DNA of 64,000 nucleotides from Chionis minor (GCA_013398295.1 VZSF01010482.1:186001-250000), one strand, 5' to 3'; counted from the first letter of the stretch, positions 24,601 through 37,333 are shown. Program-made: numbers and translations. Notes: generated by a model from the letters alone, not told the origin.

Positions 24601-25859
24601 TGGGCACACGTTTCCCACCCCTTTCCCGAGTGCCTGAGTTTGACAGCACAGTGAATCTGTTTCTGGGCTCCCTGGTACCGCAGCGAAAGCACTTCAGCCA
24701 TGTGGCACTCACTCCGCTGGTTTGGATTTATTTTAATGGTTCTGACAGGCCAACTTTGTACCAGCAGCTTCTTCTGCCAGATCAGATACTGTTTACCTGC
24801 CCCACTTTAACTTTATGCCATGTTCAATATCTTCTCTCCGCATCGCGCTCACTTTATGACCAATCAGGTGTCCTCTGTCCTCCCTCGGCCAGCACAGAGC
24901 ATAAAGCTGGCATACGCTCCCCGCCGGGCACTCTGGCTCATTCAGCACAAACGGGAGCACACACCTGCACCTGATCCGGACCGTATTCCTCCTGCAGAGC
25001 GGTCGGGTGGTGCATTCACTGCCAAGGTAGCACAGCCTCGGCACGCTCCAGCAGCAGGCAGGAAGACCAGGCAAACCACAGGATCAGGCTTCCAGCTGCC
25101 CCCAGCCCAGGCCAGAGCAGGGGGAGCTCCTGGGGGCTTTAAAGATGATGCTGGGACACTGGTGAGCCGTGCATGAGCCACAAACCAGCCGGTGTGTCAA
25201 GGCACGGCGGGCAGGAAGAGGAGGGGAAAAGCTGTGCTATTCTTACTTCAGGTTACAAGAGCAGTGAGGTAAGATGAGTTCTACCCGAGGCTGAATTCAA
25301 GCCGCTAGCCCGCTTTTTAAAAAAAAAATAAAATAAACTCAGGTTGCTGTGTTCTTCCTGCTGCCTCTTCCTGCCAGAGCTAACTCAAGTTAGTCAAGCC
25401 ACACTAAAAAAACCACCATTCCTTTATTTACTTGTTCTGATCAGGGAGTGTAAACATACCTGAAGCGGGTCTGAGCTCCTTTTTATGCAAGGAAATGTTT
25501 CAGAGGAATCCAAGGAACCAGGAGTTTTTTGCATGCGAGGGAGAGAAAGAAACATATTGTCTGAAAGCAAAGTGACTCTAAATGTGGCCATGGAGATAAA
25601 ATGGGGTTTTCAGCTCCTGCATGCAAGAGCAGCATTTTTCAAAGACAGCTTTTTTTCTATTTCATCTTCTTTCTGTTTATTTTAAGCAAAGCCCTTTTTT
25701 TTCTCCTTTTTTAGGTTTTAATCTTAGTATAGAACATACTCCATGACCCTGACAGTGGAAAAGCAGCGAAGTCCTACCTCTGTGAACATGTTTAGAAACA
25801 CTAACTGATCAAAGTCGACGTCGTGTGAGCAGTGACTGAGCTACTCTTATTGCCACGCG
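18601..25859. other. Non-coding, no gene seen
   Basis: GC-rich at 18.7-19.2 and 24.3-25.2 kb, otherwise mixed. Frames up to 179 codons (minus, 21168-21707) are not recognisable. No interspersed repeat is identified; one G-run at 22.57 kb. Confidence 0.55.
22572..22587 (+). repeat. G-run (G4-C-G11)
   Basis: GGGG, one C, then eleven G. Isolated in otherwise ordinary DNA, and prone to length variation. Confidence 0.9.
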
Positions 25860-26100
25860 TTCCCAGCTTTGACAGACTGCATCATTTGGTGTGTTGATGC
25901 ATCAGGATTTCATACACTATGAATATTCACCATGCATATTAAATTAACCAGGTGAGAAAATACAGGTTTGTTTTGCATGTTAACTCTGTGTTAACGCTGC
26001 CCCTAAGTGGTTAAGTTGGTTTATTGCAAGTTAATTAGCCCTCATTTCTGGCAGTTATTTATTTATTTGTGAAAGACTGTAATGTTTTTTTTCTCTTCCA
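25860..26100. promoter_or_regulatory. CNE-like AT-rich block ending in a strong acceptor-like tract
   Basis: Contains 'gcatcatttggtgtgttgatgc', 'gaatattcaccatgcatattaaattaacc' text (about 25918-25950), and 'gcaagttaattagcc' (about 26026-26040). It ends in a long pyrimidine tract and CAG at 26080-26101 that would serve as a splice acceptor. The frame after it (67 codons) is unrecognised and no good donor follows. Confidence 0.25.
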
Positions 26101-28499
26101 GCTTTGTGCCTAGGCCTTGCCTCTCTTTCTAGCTTGTGTTTGCATCCTACTCTGTGTGGGTTTCACATAACCGCAACATTTATAGTCAACTCAGCTTGGA
26201 AAACACGCATACAGGGAAACATGGATGCCTACTACATGTTTATTACTCAATCCAAGAGAGGCTGTGATCCTGTTAGCAGGCTCCTCTCCTTCAGCTCGTT
26301 TTAATTAGCATTTCAAGGGATGCTTTGTGCAGCAAGCTGGTGAAGTTTGAAGTTATGATGGGCTGCTTTTTGCATCTTTCCTCCTGAATTAATGTGCCAC
26401 TTCACGATCATTTCATTGCCCAGGCAAGCCTTTTCCCAGGTGCCTTGGTATTTATCCTCATGTTCCCATCCATCCATCTGCGCGGGTCCATGCAACGCAC
26501 CGAGATCACACCTTCTCTCGGGGCAGCTGGTTGCTGTTGGAGCAGTACGTAGGTGTGGGGACGCCAAGCAGAGAAGCTCAAGCTTGCCATGGGTTCTCGA
26601 GCTTCCCTCCTCCTCCGTGTGCGCCTCTCTGCCTGCCCCAGGGGGAGAGGCAGGTAAGGACGGAGGGCAGCCACACACAGCTCGGTGGCTCTGAAGGGCC
26701 TCACACTGGCAGAGGGGACTCGATGAAACCTCCAACCAAACGACTGTAGAGCTTACTGACATGCTGGGCTCCGAGGTGCCTTTCAAAATCCACCACCACA
26801 GACCTCCTTGGTTTAGTTGCGTCCAGGCTGTGGCTGGGGAGCCTGGGACTGCTCCCCAGTTTGGTTTTCAGTGACCAAACTGCCTCCCAGAGTTCACTAA
26901 GTACGTGACCACCATGACTCCTTGCAAGTCAAAACTTCTTTGGCTCCTAGCTTTATTAGAGAGCTGCGTCGCTCAGGTCAAAGCAGATTTGTCATTTCTG
27001 AAGTGCTTTAGCTGCCTTTGGGATGGTGCGTAGCAGAAGTGCAGCTTGGTGCTGACCCTGCCTCATCCTCCTCGGGGGTTCGGGTCCAAACAGGCAGGGT
27101 TAAGCCAGCAGCAGGCAGAGTGCTTGCACACTGGGCTTGCGCCTCCAGAGATCTGGATTCAAATTCGCAGTCGAGTCTCTAGCTGAGGAGAGCAAACCTG
27201 GTGAATACTGCAGTAGCAGATGCCTGCATGCCTGCACTGCATTGTTATCCATCCCTGTTCAGGCTGTGTCGGCACCACCGGGAGAGGATGGTGAGGAAGA
27301 GCAGGGGCAGTGCAGCTCAGGATACCTGAATATAATGGCAGAATCTCCCTCTTGATCAGAATCAGCCTCTTCTTTCCACAAGCTCCAAAATTCCTATCTA
27401 AGACACCATAAAAATTGAACAGCGATGAATCTTCATGAAGGTCTCCAGGCTTCGGCACAGAGCACAGGCTTGCTCTTCCTTCCGTGCCACCGCTGCCCTT
27501 CACCATGAATGAGAGACATTTGTCTCCTATCCCCTTCGCTCCCGAGCCTGCAGATCGGAGTCCAGGAAGGCGTCTCGCCACCTCGACCTCCCTGCAGCCA
27601 TATGCTCCCTCCTGGCAGGGCATCCCGGTGCCGGGGCTCGGAGGGAGAGGTCTGGCCTTTGCGAAGCTGGGGCTGGGCAGCACGATGGGGTTGAGCAGGC
27701 GTCCATCCTTTCTTCCCTCCGATCCGCAGAGCTCGGCAGCGGAGGGCTGCCTACATCCTGGCCTTGCGCAGCGGTTGGACACGGAGTTAAGGAGTCCGGA
27801 CGTTGGGATGCGAAAGGAGCCGCGAGGGTGCGAGAGGAGCTCGCTCGTCTGAAAGGGGCTTCGGGAGGGCATCGATGGTGGCACCCTTATAGGGTCCCTG
27901 CCGCTCTGCTCCTTAAAAACCTGCTGCTGGATCTCCTCGGTGCCATGTTTTTAATCGGGGCTGAGCAAGTCTGCATAAAAGCTCAGGGACTACCTTAAAT
28001 ACCCCTAGCCAAGCCTTCTTAAAACTCCTATTAAAATACAAACACCACAGTCAAGACAGCAGGCTGGAGGTCTGCCCAGTAACCAAATAAATCAAAATAT
28101 TCCAGAGATCCTGTTTGCAAGCACCCGTTAAAGTCTGACAACTGGCTAATACCAAAAAGCAGCGCGGATCTGAAAGACAGAAACAACGTGACCCTTCCTG
28201 CAAAGCAGCCCGGGGTTTATTTCTTGCCCTTTCAAAGCAGGGCTTCACTGCTTTAATGTCCTCTCCCCAGGGGCTGCAGGAAAGGGTTGCTGGGGGCCGG
28301 CGAGCAGTTCAGGGCAGTCGGGCCACAGGGGCTGGGGGCTGCAGAGCCACAGCTCCTCACACCCCTGGCCCCACGGGCCAGCACTGGCCACCCACCAGCC
28401 TCCGCCAGGGACTTCCCTGCCCAGGACCCTGGTGGCTCAAAGCCCAGCACCCGGAATTCAGGCCAGCGCGAAAAACAGCCATTTATCTGCGTTTGCTGC
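26101..28499. other. Non-coding, no gene seen
   Basis: Contains the CpG-enriched segment at 27.54-27.86 kb. A tRNA- or MIR-like word (gatctggattcaaattcgc, about 27150) is too short to call. A CAG|GTAAGG donor-like site lies near 26653 without a supporting frame. Confidence 0.5.
27540..27860. other. CpG-enriched segment under a long minus-strand open frame
   Basis: CpG is frequent at 27541-27660 and 27720-27850. A minus-strand frame of 241 codons (27159-27884) spans it and is the longest in the window. Its translation has no recognisable domain, no repeats and no codon pattern that I can defend, and a plus-strand frame of 122 codons overlaps it. I therefore treat the segment as CpG-rich non-coding DNA. 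Confidence 0.35.
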
Positions 28500-29110
28500 C
28501 TTGATGACGTCCGCAGGCACTTTCTGTGCTCTTTATCTGTTTCCTCAAAGAAATTAATAAATAAAAGACAGAGATGCTGCAAAAAAAAGGACAGAGAAAA
28601 CGAGCAGATTTTGATCTAGTAAGCAATTTAAATCTGGGCTGGCAAGCTGCATTCATTCATTCATTAATTCAGTCGTGTGCTCAGAAAACCCCAGCAGGAC
28701 TCCCTTCCAGCGCAAGAACTTCCGACTGTGAAATAAACCCCGCGTAACCAGATTAACTATGAGGTATGTATCAGCCAGGTCTTAGGCATTAATTCAAGCA
28801 TACTTTCCCCGTGCTGCACATCGCCAGAGCCTGATTTCTGGATCAGGTGTTGCTTACTGGCAGGCATAAACTCTCTGAAGTTTCCTGTCTTCCACCTCCC
28901 CCTGTATTGCTGTTCTTGCTCAATAAATAAAAAAATATTATTATACGTGCTGTCAGGGAGTCTTGATTCGGCTGTTAATAGCAACGTTATCAATACCTTG
29001 TCTTTCAGTCTCACATAATTCAAAAGTGGCTGAACGGTTTTGTTCTGGCATTACGAAAATTAATCACTTCTGGGTTGAGCCCAAGCATAGAAAATCTCAC
29101 CTTAAAACTT
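28500..29110. promoter_or_regulatory. CNE-like AT-rich block
   Basis: AT-rich, repeat-free DNA with 'attcattcattcattaattc' (about 28651-28670), 'cagattaactatgagg' (about 28749), 'aaaaaatattattatacg' (about 28929) and 'gcaacgttatcaatacc' (about 28981). No reading frame of note. Confidence 0.22.
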
Positions 29111-29234
29111 CAACATTCGTAAATTCAGAATATATTTAGCGTGCAGAAACTGATGGGCAAGATAGAAATCTCTGCATAAGCTTAGCGCAGTCTTCCACTT
29201 AGCAAGTCTGTGCTATACTGAATCACCAGGTGAT

Positions 29235-29345
29235 TACTGCCTGTATGAGTGACTTCAATTATAGTATTATTATGTTATTTATCATTTGATAAATGAAGCA
29301 GAACAGCGGCCCATTTGCGTCAGGTGCTGTACAAACATTCAGACG
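29235..29345 (+). mobile_element. Possible ancient LINE/SINE 3' tail fragment
   Basis: A TTATTATG-type AT-rich stretch is followed by 'ggtgctgtacaaacat' at 29323-29338. The word GCTGTACAAACA after a TATTATT-rich leader is characteristic of an old, widely dispersed amniote retroposon 3' module of the MIR/L2/L3 type. Only about 110 bp is recognisable and it is strongly diverged. The family name is uncertain. Confidence 0.35.
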
Positions 29346-29741
29346 TGCTCAGACAAGTTCCCGAGAACTATCCATAAAGTCAATGGGACCGGAGGGGGAA
29401 TCTCCAGACAAGGACCCCTTTCCATGAGCAGGCTGATCTAATACCGCCATAGCAGATGCTGCGGGCTGGCTTGCCAGGGAACTTCCTATTTTCTCTATGT
29501 GCTTCCCTGTAGACTGAATATAAAGGGACAAAGTCAACGTTAAGCCTGTTTGTACAGACCTACACTATGAACCCATTTGATTTTAAAGTGGAGAGTGAAG
29601 GGGTTGTTTGGGTTTGGGTTGGTTTTTTTTTTTTGAAAAAGACAACATCTTCAGCTGTTCTGGCTTTCAAACATTTTTATTATTGTAGCCATCTAAAGTA
29701 TGGTTTATGACATAGTTAAAATTCATGTATAGCCTCTACTG

Positions 29742-29779
29742 CAATTTCAATACTTTATTTCAATTTCAATTCTTTATTT
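29742..29779. repeat. 19-bp imperfect tandem duplication
   Basis: Two copies of CAATTTCAATnCTTTATTT (29742-29760 and 29761-29779), differing at one position. Confidence 0.95.
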
Positions 29780-32700
29780 GCTATGGGGAAATCATGATAA
29801 TGGTAAAGCTGCAGTCATAAAGTGAGCGGGATCATCCAGTTGGTACCAAGTTGCCCCTTCTCTCCTCACAGAGACAAATGCTAAAACAAAACTCGTTTGC
29901 TGAGTTCTCTGCTACGCAGAGAAGTTCAGGCTGCCAGGACCTTTGGCACACCTGCTCTGCAGATGAAAGTCTTGGATTCCCATTTTTACCATTGTGGCAC
30001 CTTTCAGAGATATCAGCTGAACTTTATTTTTCTCAGCGAGTGCCTTTGTACACAGCATGCATTTGTGTTCCTATCACTGGGAAGTATGGAGAAGTCACTT
30101 GCTACCTGGCCCAATTAATTCCCAAGCTTTCACTGAACTGGAATGTGGAGACACGATGTATTCTTTCAGTGTGGCCTGCAAATCCCACTTTTTAAACTGG
30201 ATCTTTGCACACAAAGCCCTCACCAAGTCATTGTCTTTCTAGTGGCATTTGGCCATTCAAGAGCCACATCATAGATAGTGGGGATGAAAATATGCCAAAA
30301 TGACTTTTTTCTTTTCTGTCATCTGTCCCAGTCAAAGAAGGTTAACAAATTGGAGAATTCATAAGTTCAGAGTCCTCTAGTGCTATATATCAAGTTTTGG
30401 TCCAAATAATATCTGTGAATATGTTTAGCTTGTTAGCAACGAAAATGCTTAGCCGACATTGATTTTGGAGCTACATGTTGCTGAATAAAAGCTGGTGTTT
30501 TTGCTTCTGAGCCATCGGATGAAATGCAAGAGCATGCTCAGACACTGGCTGAGATGAGAGTCTCCAAGGTGCATGTGTTAACATTGCGGTGAAAAAAGCA
30601 GCCTCATCCCACAGACTTTAAAGCATCTATATGGCTTCTTGTTCTTAGACAGCTGTGAGCATCGTCTTTTCTCATACTAACATAATCTTCTTTCTGTTTT
30701 CACGAGACTTCAAGGGACAGTGAAATTGCTTCAAACCAATTTCATCATGTGAAAAAACAATTAACAGTGTTTCCAGGAGAGGAACATTCTAGGTATTCAT
30801 GGATTCTGCAGTCACAAATGGACCACAGACACTTTTCCCTCTGATAACAGTATTTAGAATTATATATTGTATAATATTCTGTAATTCTAACTTTAATTTA
30901 TACATCTTTATAAATTCCATGGGCAGGGACACATAGTGGCTTTTTGCTTTGGGATATATACGCACTCGGTGGATAAAAGACAAAGGGCATTCTAGCGTCA
31001 GAAATACTTTCCCTCTGCCTGCACTGAAGTCAAGTCATACTTCAAGATTTTTTTCTTCAGCTTGATAGAAGCTTCTTCAGCTTCTTCTTCTAGAGCAGGT
31101 GTGACTGATTGCAAATCATTCTTCCAGACGTTTTTAAACTCTTTCCACTTTCGCAACAGCCTTTGCAAAGCAGACAAAGAAGGGAGAAGGAACTAAGCCC
31201 TTCTGTTGCCTACTTTGTCTCCTCCCACAAGCCCCGCTCAGTGCAGCGCAGGAGCTGCCATTTGCACGATTCTCAACAGCCGCACCAATGGTGCTCATTT
31301 TACAAGCAGAACTTTGCTCTCTTTCACACCAGAATAAACTGTCTTGCAACTGCTGCATAGTTACAACCTTTTTTTTGAAGTTATAGCCCATGTCTCCCTC
31401 TCAGAGCTTCTACTTCCAAATATACAGCCACCTTACTCTAGAAATGTGAACAAACGCTTTCTTTCTCCCCTTGCTGATTCAGATCTCCCCAGGCTCTGTA
31501 AGCTCACTTCATCAAGGGATCCAGATGTTCTGCAGAACTTGCTGATATCTCCATTCATTGTGCCAGCTTCAAACCACATCACAGTGATTTTTTTCTCGGA
31601 CACACAAGTCAAAGTTCACTGACCAGCAGTCAGATTGTTGCAAAGAAGAGCAGAATATGACTTTGTCCTTCTAGGCAAGTGAAAACAATAAGCCCTCTTG
31701 CTTCTTCTGCTGCAAGGCTCCAAGGCTTCTGCTGCTGCAAGGGTAATGTGTCTCATGCAGTCCAAATCCACTGCTTCAGCTCTCGCAGCCCCCTGGATTT
31801 CAGTCCTCAGATGCAAACACAATGATGAAGGCCCAGGTTACAACTTTCTTTATGAATTCTCTTCAGAATCTGGCTTAAAATGTGGGGCTGGTTAAATGCC
31901 ATTTTCATTATGCTGGCTGATTTCTTCAGTTCCCCGGCAACAGCAGAGTCCTTGAGTGTAATGGCTAAGATCTCTGGCAGAGCACGGCACAAACCCAAAC
32001 TCTCATTTCAGCTCATACCTGAGGACCAGGTTAAATCAAATCTCTGTCTCAATACTGCTGACACATCCCATGGACAGCAGCCCTCATCCACACCACCCCC
32101 TCCCCCAGTCTCAAGAAATGCTCTGCATGTCATTGCCTTGAAGGGTAGATGTGGACAAAGTGTGTACAGTGCATCCGCCCAGCACCAGGTTTGCTGTGAT
32201 TGTGCAATGGCAGGAAATGCCGCAGAGCCATTAGTGTATTTCAAAATACATTATAAACCACAAAATAGACACTGGTTTGGTTTTTTTTAACTGGATCAGA
32301 ACAACAGAAAATCGGTATTTCAGTTGCTTATACAGACTGAAACCGCAAAGATATGCACCAAAACTGTTAGCCTAAGTTTATATACCACTATGCTTTATCT
32401 ATAAGGCATTGCGACATTTCAAGTTCTGAAGAACTCCAGAGAATCCAGATAGACCTAATTTCTTGATATACGGGTTTGCTTGTGAAAACTTCACTTTGGA
32501 GCCACGAGAGATAGCCAGACATGTCCTGCATCCTAGGCTAATTGTACAAGACTATTATTTATTCCATTCATAAGTGTGCATCTGGTAGTGATGATTGCCA
32601 AGCCTATAAGAAGGCTGATACTTCCTAGCAAGTGACATTTTTATGGTTAATAGAAACTGTCATAGAAACCACTTGGAGGGGGATATGTAGAGGCTTGATT

Positions 32701-34479
32701 TTCAACTTAACAGTAAATCACTTCAGATTAGAATTAGATATCATGACAAAATCCTTCATCCTGTAAATTTCCAGAATGCAAGTAGCAGTGGCTCTGGGAG
32801 GAACTGTGATAAAACTAGAAGAAAAGTTTCTCATTTGGTTTTGACATCCAGTGTGCCTGAGATTGTGTCTTCTCTGTAAATGATACCACATTACAAGTGT
32901 GGCTGCCCTTTCATTTCTTCCTACTGTATTAATAATTAGGCTGGGACTCCTTGGGCAAGAGGCAGTTCAAAGATGGAAGAGAAAGATGGGTGTCATGCCA
33001 GAGACATCATAGTCAGCATCAGAATTCCAGTGCTGCAAGAGTCTGAGTCATCCCGAGTCCCTGCAAGTACAAACGAGTCACAAGCACCTAGTGGGGCTCA
33101 CACTATCACCCTGTTGAGATAAGGACACAAGGGCAGATGCCATAGGGGAGGTGAGGGTGTCTCTACCTAAATATTCTTATTCCTGGTTTGGGTAGCTGCA
33201 GGCTGTCCATGCCACTGATCTCCTGCCAAATGCCCCAGCAACCTCAAAGCAGTTTTGTGGTGACTGTAACAGGCAAAGAACATAGGTAAGACAAAGTCTG
33301 TGCATAGAGACAATATCTGTTGTTAGACCAACTGACTATAGATGGGAAAATTAGGCAAGCTTCTGGGCACCTTCTTCAGGACTCTAAAAGCCACTTTTTG
33401 AATGGTGCCAAAGAAAAAACAGCAGCACAAATGACCAATGTTCTCCCAGATGTCAGAGCTCAGCTTTGCCCTTCCAGCAAGGCATTGAGTTGGGGGATGT
33501 TTTGCACCATCCATCCTTCAAAGGAGCCCACTGCACCACAGCAAGTGCTGGGGACTCCCAGAGCCCCAGAGAGGTTGTTCCTCTGAGGCATGGGTCTCCT
33601 ATCATCCACCTGCTCCATAGGTGCTCCTGGCCTGCCTGACATGGCCCTCCTGCATGGCTGGCCGCAAGGTCTTATTCCTTTCGGGCCTCCCCCATGCATG
33701 ACATGGAGATAAGGCCTTCTTTCTGCCTAGCTTTGTCTTTTTGCCATAGCTGGAAAAGCTCCACAGGGCTGTGGGGCAGGTCCTCAGGACAGTGTGCAGT
33801 GCCCACCATTGGGACACCATCTTCAGTCCCTGCTTCTGCAATGGTAGCAATAACATTCCCACATCCAAGACACAGGGCGACTTCCCAAGAGAAACCCAAA
33901 TTCTCCACAGTCAGGAGAAAGCCCCATGAGAAAACTGGATATGAAACCAGTGGAAGATAGAAACCTAGGCGTGAAAATGTTTGGGATGGAGTGTAGCTGT
34001 GGAGCCAGATTATATTCCAATTTGCAAGGGTCCTGGTACCCCGCTCCCATGGTGGAGGGACATTCCCCGGCTGCTCTCTTGCAACTGGACCCTGCTTCCA
34101 GCAGCGAGAACAAATAACCAGTTCAACAGAAGTGACACTGCCCTGTACCACATCTCTCTGCAGCCCTCGCCAAAGCACCAGTCACACGCTATTTACCGCA
34201 AGCTGGAGAATTCACTAAATCTGGCCTATTTTGAGTCAAACGGGGGCAGTTCCAGCCCTCGCAAGGACGGCTCTGCCAGCTGCCCTCCCTCTTGCACAAT
34301 AGGGAGAGGAAAGGGACATCCATCTCCGGTACCCAAGCTGAGAGGAGCCGCAGCAGCGCACGCGAGGAGACAGGTGGCTGGTGGGGAGCCACAATGGAAA
34401 GGCAATTGCACGGCACCTCTCACGGAGTACAGGCGCCTGTAAAAGGCTGCGAGCAGCCTGAGCCAATTAATTTCCATAT

Positions 34480-34850
34480 TCCCTTTCAGTCAGATCTGGA
34501 AATGAAGCACGGTGCATTCAGACCGGGACACTCGGTACAGGGGGAAGGGGAAAAAAAGAGAAAAAAAAAGGGAAAAATATGATTCAGCAACCAGCAAATT
34601 CAGAGGAGGGGCAGGAGGAATGTGTCTGAAGAGATGAATCAGCATTGGCTTCAGGTGATGGAGGGAAGGAGGCATTTCTGCTCCGCTGATTTGTGCAGCC
34701 TGATTGAAGTCAGCCCGGGCACTGGCATTGCATCGGAACGGAAACTGCCTGATAGGCTGCGAACGCTACAAGGGGAAAAATCCAGCAGTCATGCAGACAA
34801 CGTCTCTATTAAGTACATTTTGTGACCTCCCAGCTGATTGGACTTTTTTT
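34480..34850. promoter_or_regulatory. CNE-like block
   Basis: Opens with 'gagccaattaatttccatattcc' text (about 34458-34485), includes a purine-rich run (34538-34577), 'gatgaatcagcattgg' (about 34632) and 'gctgattggac' (about 34833). Repeat-free; frames of 60-96 codons are not recognisable. Confidence 0.25.
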
Positions 34851-36373
34851 TTTACTGACTTATAGTAGATGTTATAGATGTTGGGGGAGGAGAGGGGCTG
34901 TTGTGTGGGGGTTTTTATGCATAGGGTGACAGTGTGTGGGGTACTGAATTTTAAGCAAGGCTGCATGAAATTCAATCACTTAATCTTAAATTACAAGCCA
35001 GTGGCTGCCAAAGCAATTTTTGAGATGGAAATTCTTCTGATTCACAGACTCCTTTGCCTCTTTTAAGGAACAAATGAGTAAACAAACTATGAAAATGTTA
35101 TTTGCTTTTTCAGAATTTGCAAGCAAGGAAAGATTAAATTTTTTTCTGTGGCATTTGGCAGTGCCTCCTATCCCCTCTGTAGCAGGTAGCTAGGATAATA
35201 TGATTCACGATGAACAGATATCGTTTCCAACGTTTCTCTATTCTATAGCCAAGAGCTGAGCCTATTGTTTAAAATGTCGCAGGGATGTTAATTAAGGTAT
35301 ACCAGAGACTACAAAACCCATTCCAATCCCCCTGGAAGTCCTAGAGGAAGCAACGGGCCAAAAATATTTTTAGAGTATACATCCAAGGGTTTGGTGATAT
35401 TCTGAGAGTCCTTCGTCAGACAGGTAAAACCTCTTGGGATTGCCCAAGAATTACTCACACAAGTAATTGTTGCAGATTCAAACTCTTCTGCGCCCACTCT
35501 CTGGCAGTCAAGTTGTTGTAGGAAGAGCACCCTTCAAAGGAGGTAAATAGCAAGGCATGAGTGCTCGAGCGGGTGCAAAGAGAAATTAAACCTTCTGAAC
35601 ACGCAGCCCTGGGTATCATGCCAGCACACGACAGGCAGAATGAGTAGATGGGCTTGGAGATACGGTCTCTCACGCCAGTACTAATTGGGAGCCGACTTTC
35701 TAGTTTCATTCATGTGCAAATGACAGGTAGTTCAGACCTGAAGCCTGCCTGCAACTTTCCCTCCCCCAGCACGCAGCAGTGCGCAGAGCGGGAGGATTGT
35801 GTTGGGAAGATTTGCCCTTGCCATACCACCTCTTTTATGGTGTTCCCCATGCCTCACTCTGACCAGCTAAGTTGGGGAGAAGGAGGAGGAGACTGGTGCT
35901 GACCACAGACGGGGCTTCACATCTCAGACTCCAGGTGCCTGGGCTCAGCCTCACAGTACCTGGGGTCCTGGCCATGCAGGGCCAGGTGCCAGACTATGAC
36001 CAAGATTACAGGGATGTGGACACAGAAGTAGAGAAGAGGCATCTGCTCCTCTCTGGGATTCATGCTTCTGGGAGCAGCACGCTGTCCTGCTTCACTTCAC
36101 GGGGCTGCGATGAGGCCAGCCAATGCACCAAAGACTGCTGGGCGCTCGGCTGCCTTGCCAATGGAGCTGCACAAGTGCCACTGGACCAGGCGATCTTTCA
36201 CATCAGCACGAACAGAGGAGAGAGAAGGTGCTAGCCATCAGAGCACTCGTTCCTTCACATTAAGTCCCCGCAGCTACCCAGTTTCTGACTTTCTCCACAG
36301 AAAGGAAAAAAAACTCCACAAAACAGTGTTCTGAGGAATAAACATCACCAACCAAGTAATTACAAGAGATTTT
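34851..36373. other. Non-coding, no gene seen
   Basis: Unique DNA without recognised repeats. A plus-strand frame of 120 codons (35872-36234) has no recognisable product. Confidence 0.55.
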
Positions 36374-36391
36374 TGTTTGTTTGTTTGTTTT
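36374..36391 (+). repeat. (TTTG)n microsatellite
   Basis: About four TTTG units, ending in TTTTCCAG, which makes an acceptor-like tract at 36389-36395. Confidence 0.9.
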
Positions 36392-36395
36392 CCAG

Positions 36396-36476
36396 ATACA
36401 TCAGACCTGCCTGAGACAGTCATACATGGTCATTGTAGTGTAAAATTATTCTCCCAAAGAAATAATTATCAAGCAG
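36396..36476 (+). other. Possible exon (low confidence)
   Basis: A (TTTG)n/T-rich tract ends in 'tttccag' at 36389-36395, a good acceptor. 81 bp later there is a donor-like CAG|GTAATC. One frame is open across the whole segment (27 residues, phase 2 in, phase 1 out) and reads with a core of SDLPETVIHG. The length is divisible by three, so the exon would be symmetric. However, an open frame over 81 bp is expected by chance about one time in three per frame, and the acceptor pyrimidines come from a simple repeat. I do not recognise the peptide. Confidence 0.12.
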
Positions 36477-36589
36477 GTAATCTTCTCTTAATAAATGGTA
36501 TGTAGGTGATCATGCACTTCCCTAAATTTTATTTAACTCAGAAAAAAGGCTGTAAAACAAACGTGGCGTTCCCATTTCCTCCTCCCCTT

Positions 36590-36925
36590 TATTTTGTGAA
36601 TCAGGCCATCCATGCATTATTGAGGCCTGCTCAAAATGGAGCCGCCTTTAAAGCAGACTCTCTGTATTTAGGATTACGTGTGGATTATTGCTGAGAGATC
36701 ACTGAGAATCGGAGCTACGCATTTACCCAGAAATCATTTCTAATTCCAGTTGCCCCTTATTTTGGCTAATAACAGCTGTAAGGACAATTGGATCAGTGCT
36801 GCGTACCTGTCAGCCACGCCGAAATTCCCCGTGCAGTCCTGAATTGTGTGCCACACGATTACCAAGGGAAGCTCAGCGCTGCGCCTTATCTCTTGTATAA
36901 ATCCTCTTAATGGGGTTGCCGCTGG
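36590..36925. promoter_or_regulatory. CNE-like block upstream of the CpG island candidate
   Basis: Strong CNE texture: 'ggattacgtgtggattattgc' type text (about 36671-36691), 'tttctaattcc' (about 36738), 'ggctaataacagctg' (about 36764), 'ggacaattgg' (about 36782), 'gattaccaagg' (about 36858) and 'ctcttaatgg' (about 36903). CpGs persist in AT-rich context (tacgtg, ctacgc, tgcgta, cacgcc). It abuts the GC-rich block at 36930, so enhancer plus CpG island is a reasonable reading. Confidence 0.38.
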
Positions 36926-37333
36926 ATCCCCCCTCCCGCCCCCGCTCCGCACACCACTGAATCAGCACCTCCTGTCACTCAGCCGGAGGGGAGCTCTGCC
37001 TCCGGGCGAACTCCTTCGGCAGGGATGGGGACCACCACGCCGCCGGCAGCCTCCTCGGCCAGGCGACGGGGATGTGGATGCAGGAAAAGCAATGCGGAGG
37101 CAGGAGGCAAAGGGCGAAGGAGGGTCCCTACCCGCCCCGCTGGCTGCGTCCCCGGGGGCGCACAGCCCTCCCTACAGCCAGCAGAAGCGCATCCCCCCTG
37201 CCCCTGGGGTCTTCTCCTCGCTGCAGGGAGAAGGGGGCAGGCTTCCCAAACAGGGCGGGGGTCCCAGCTTGCCCACCCACACCAGGCATCCCCTCACCGC
37301 CAACGGACCACACGCCGAGCTCGCTTTTTGGGG

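Larger units (their letters stand above)
29111..34479. other. Non-coding, no gene seen
   Basis: AT-leaning at 29.1-33.3 kb with a possible old retroposon tail at 29.24-29.35 kb, then more GC-rich at 33.4-34.4 kb. From 32.3 to 33.3 kb there is not even a 60-codon frame. Frames elsewhere are unrecognised. Confidence 0.55.

Noticed and set aside
27137..27180. MIR or tRNA-like B-box (ggattcaaattc)
   Set aside because: Only a dozen matching bases with no A-box at proper spacing and no flanking SINE body.
30857..30887. AT-rich hairpin as a possible microRNA precursor
   Set aside because: Short, mismatched stem with almost only A/T pairs; not a plausible precursor.
31780..31800. CTCF-like site (tccagggggctgc, minus strand)
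   Set aside because: Core matches only part of the CTCF matrix; too weak to list without a matrix score.
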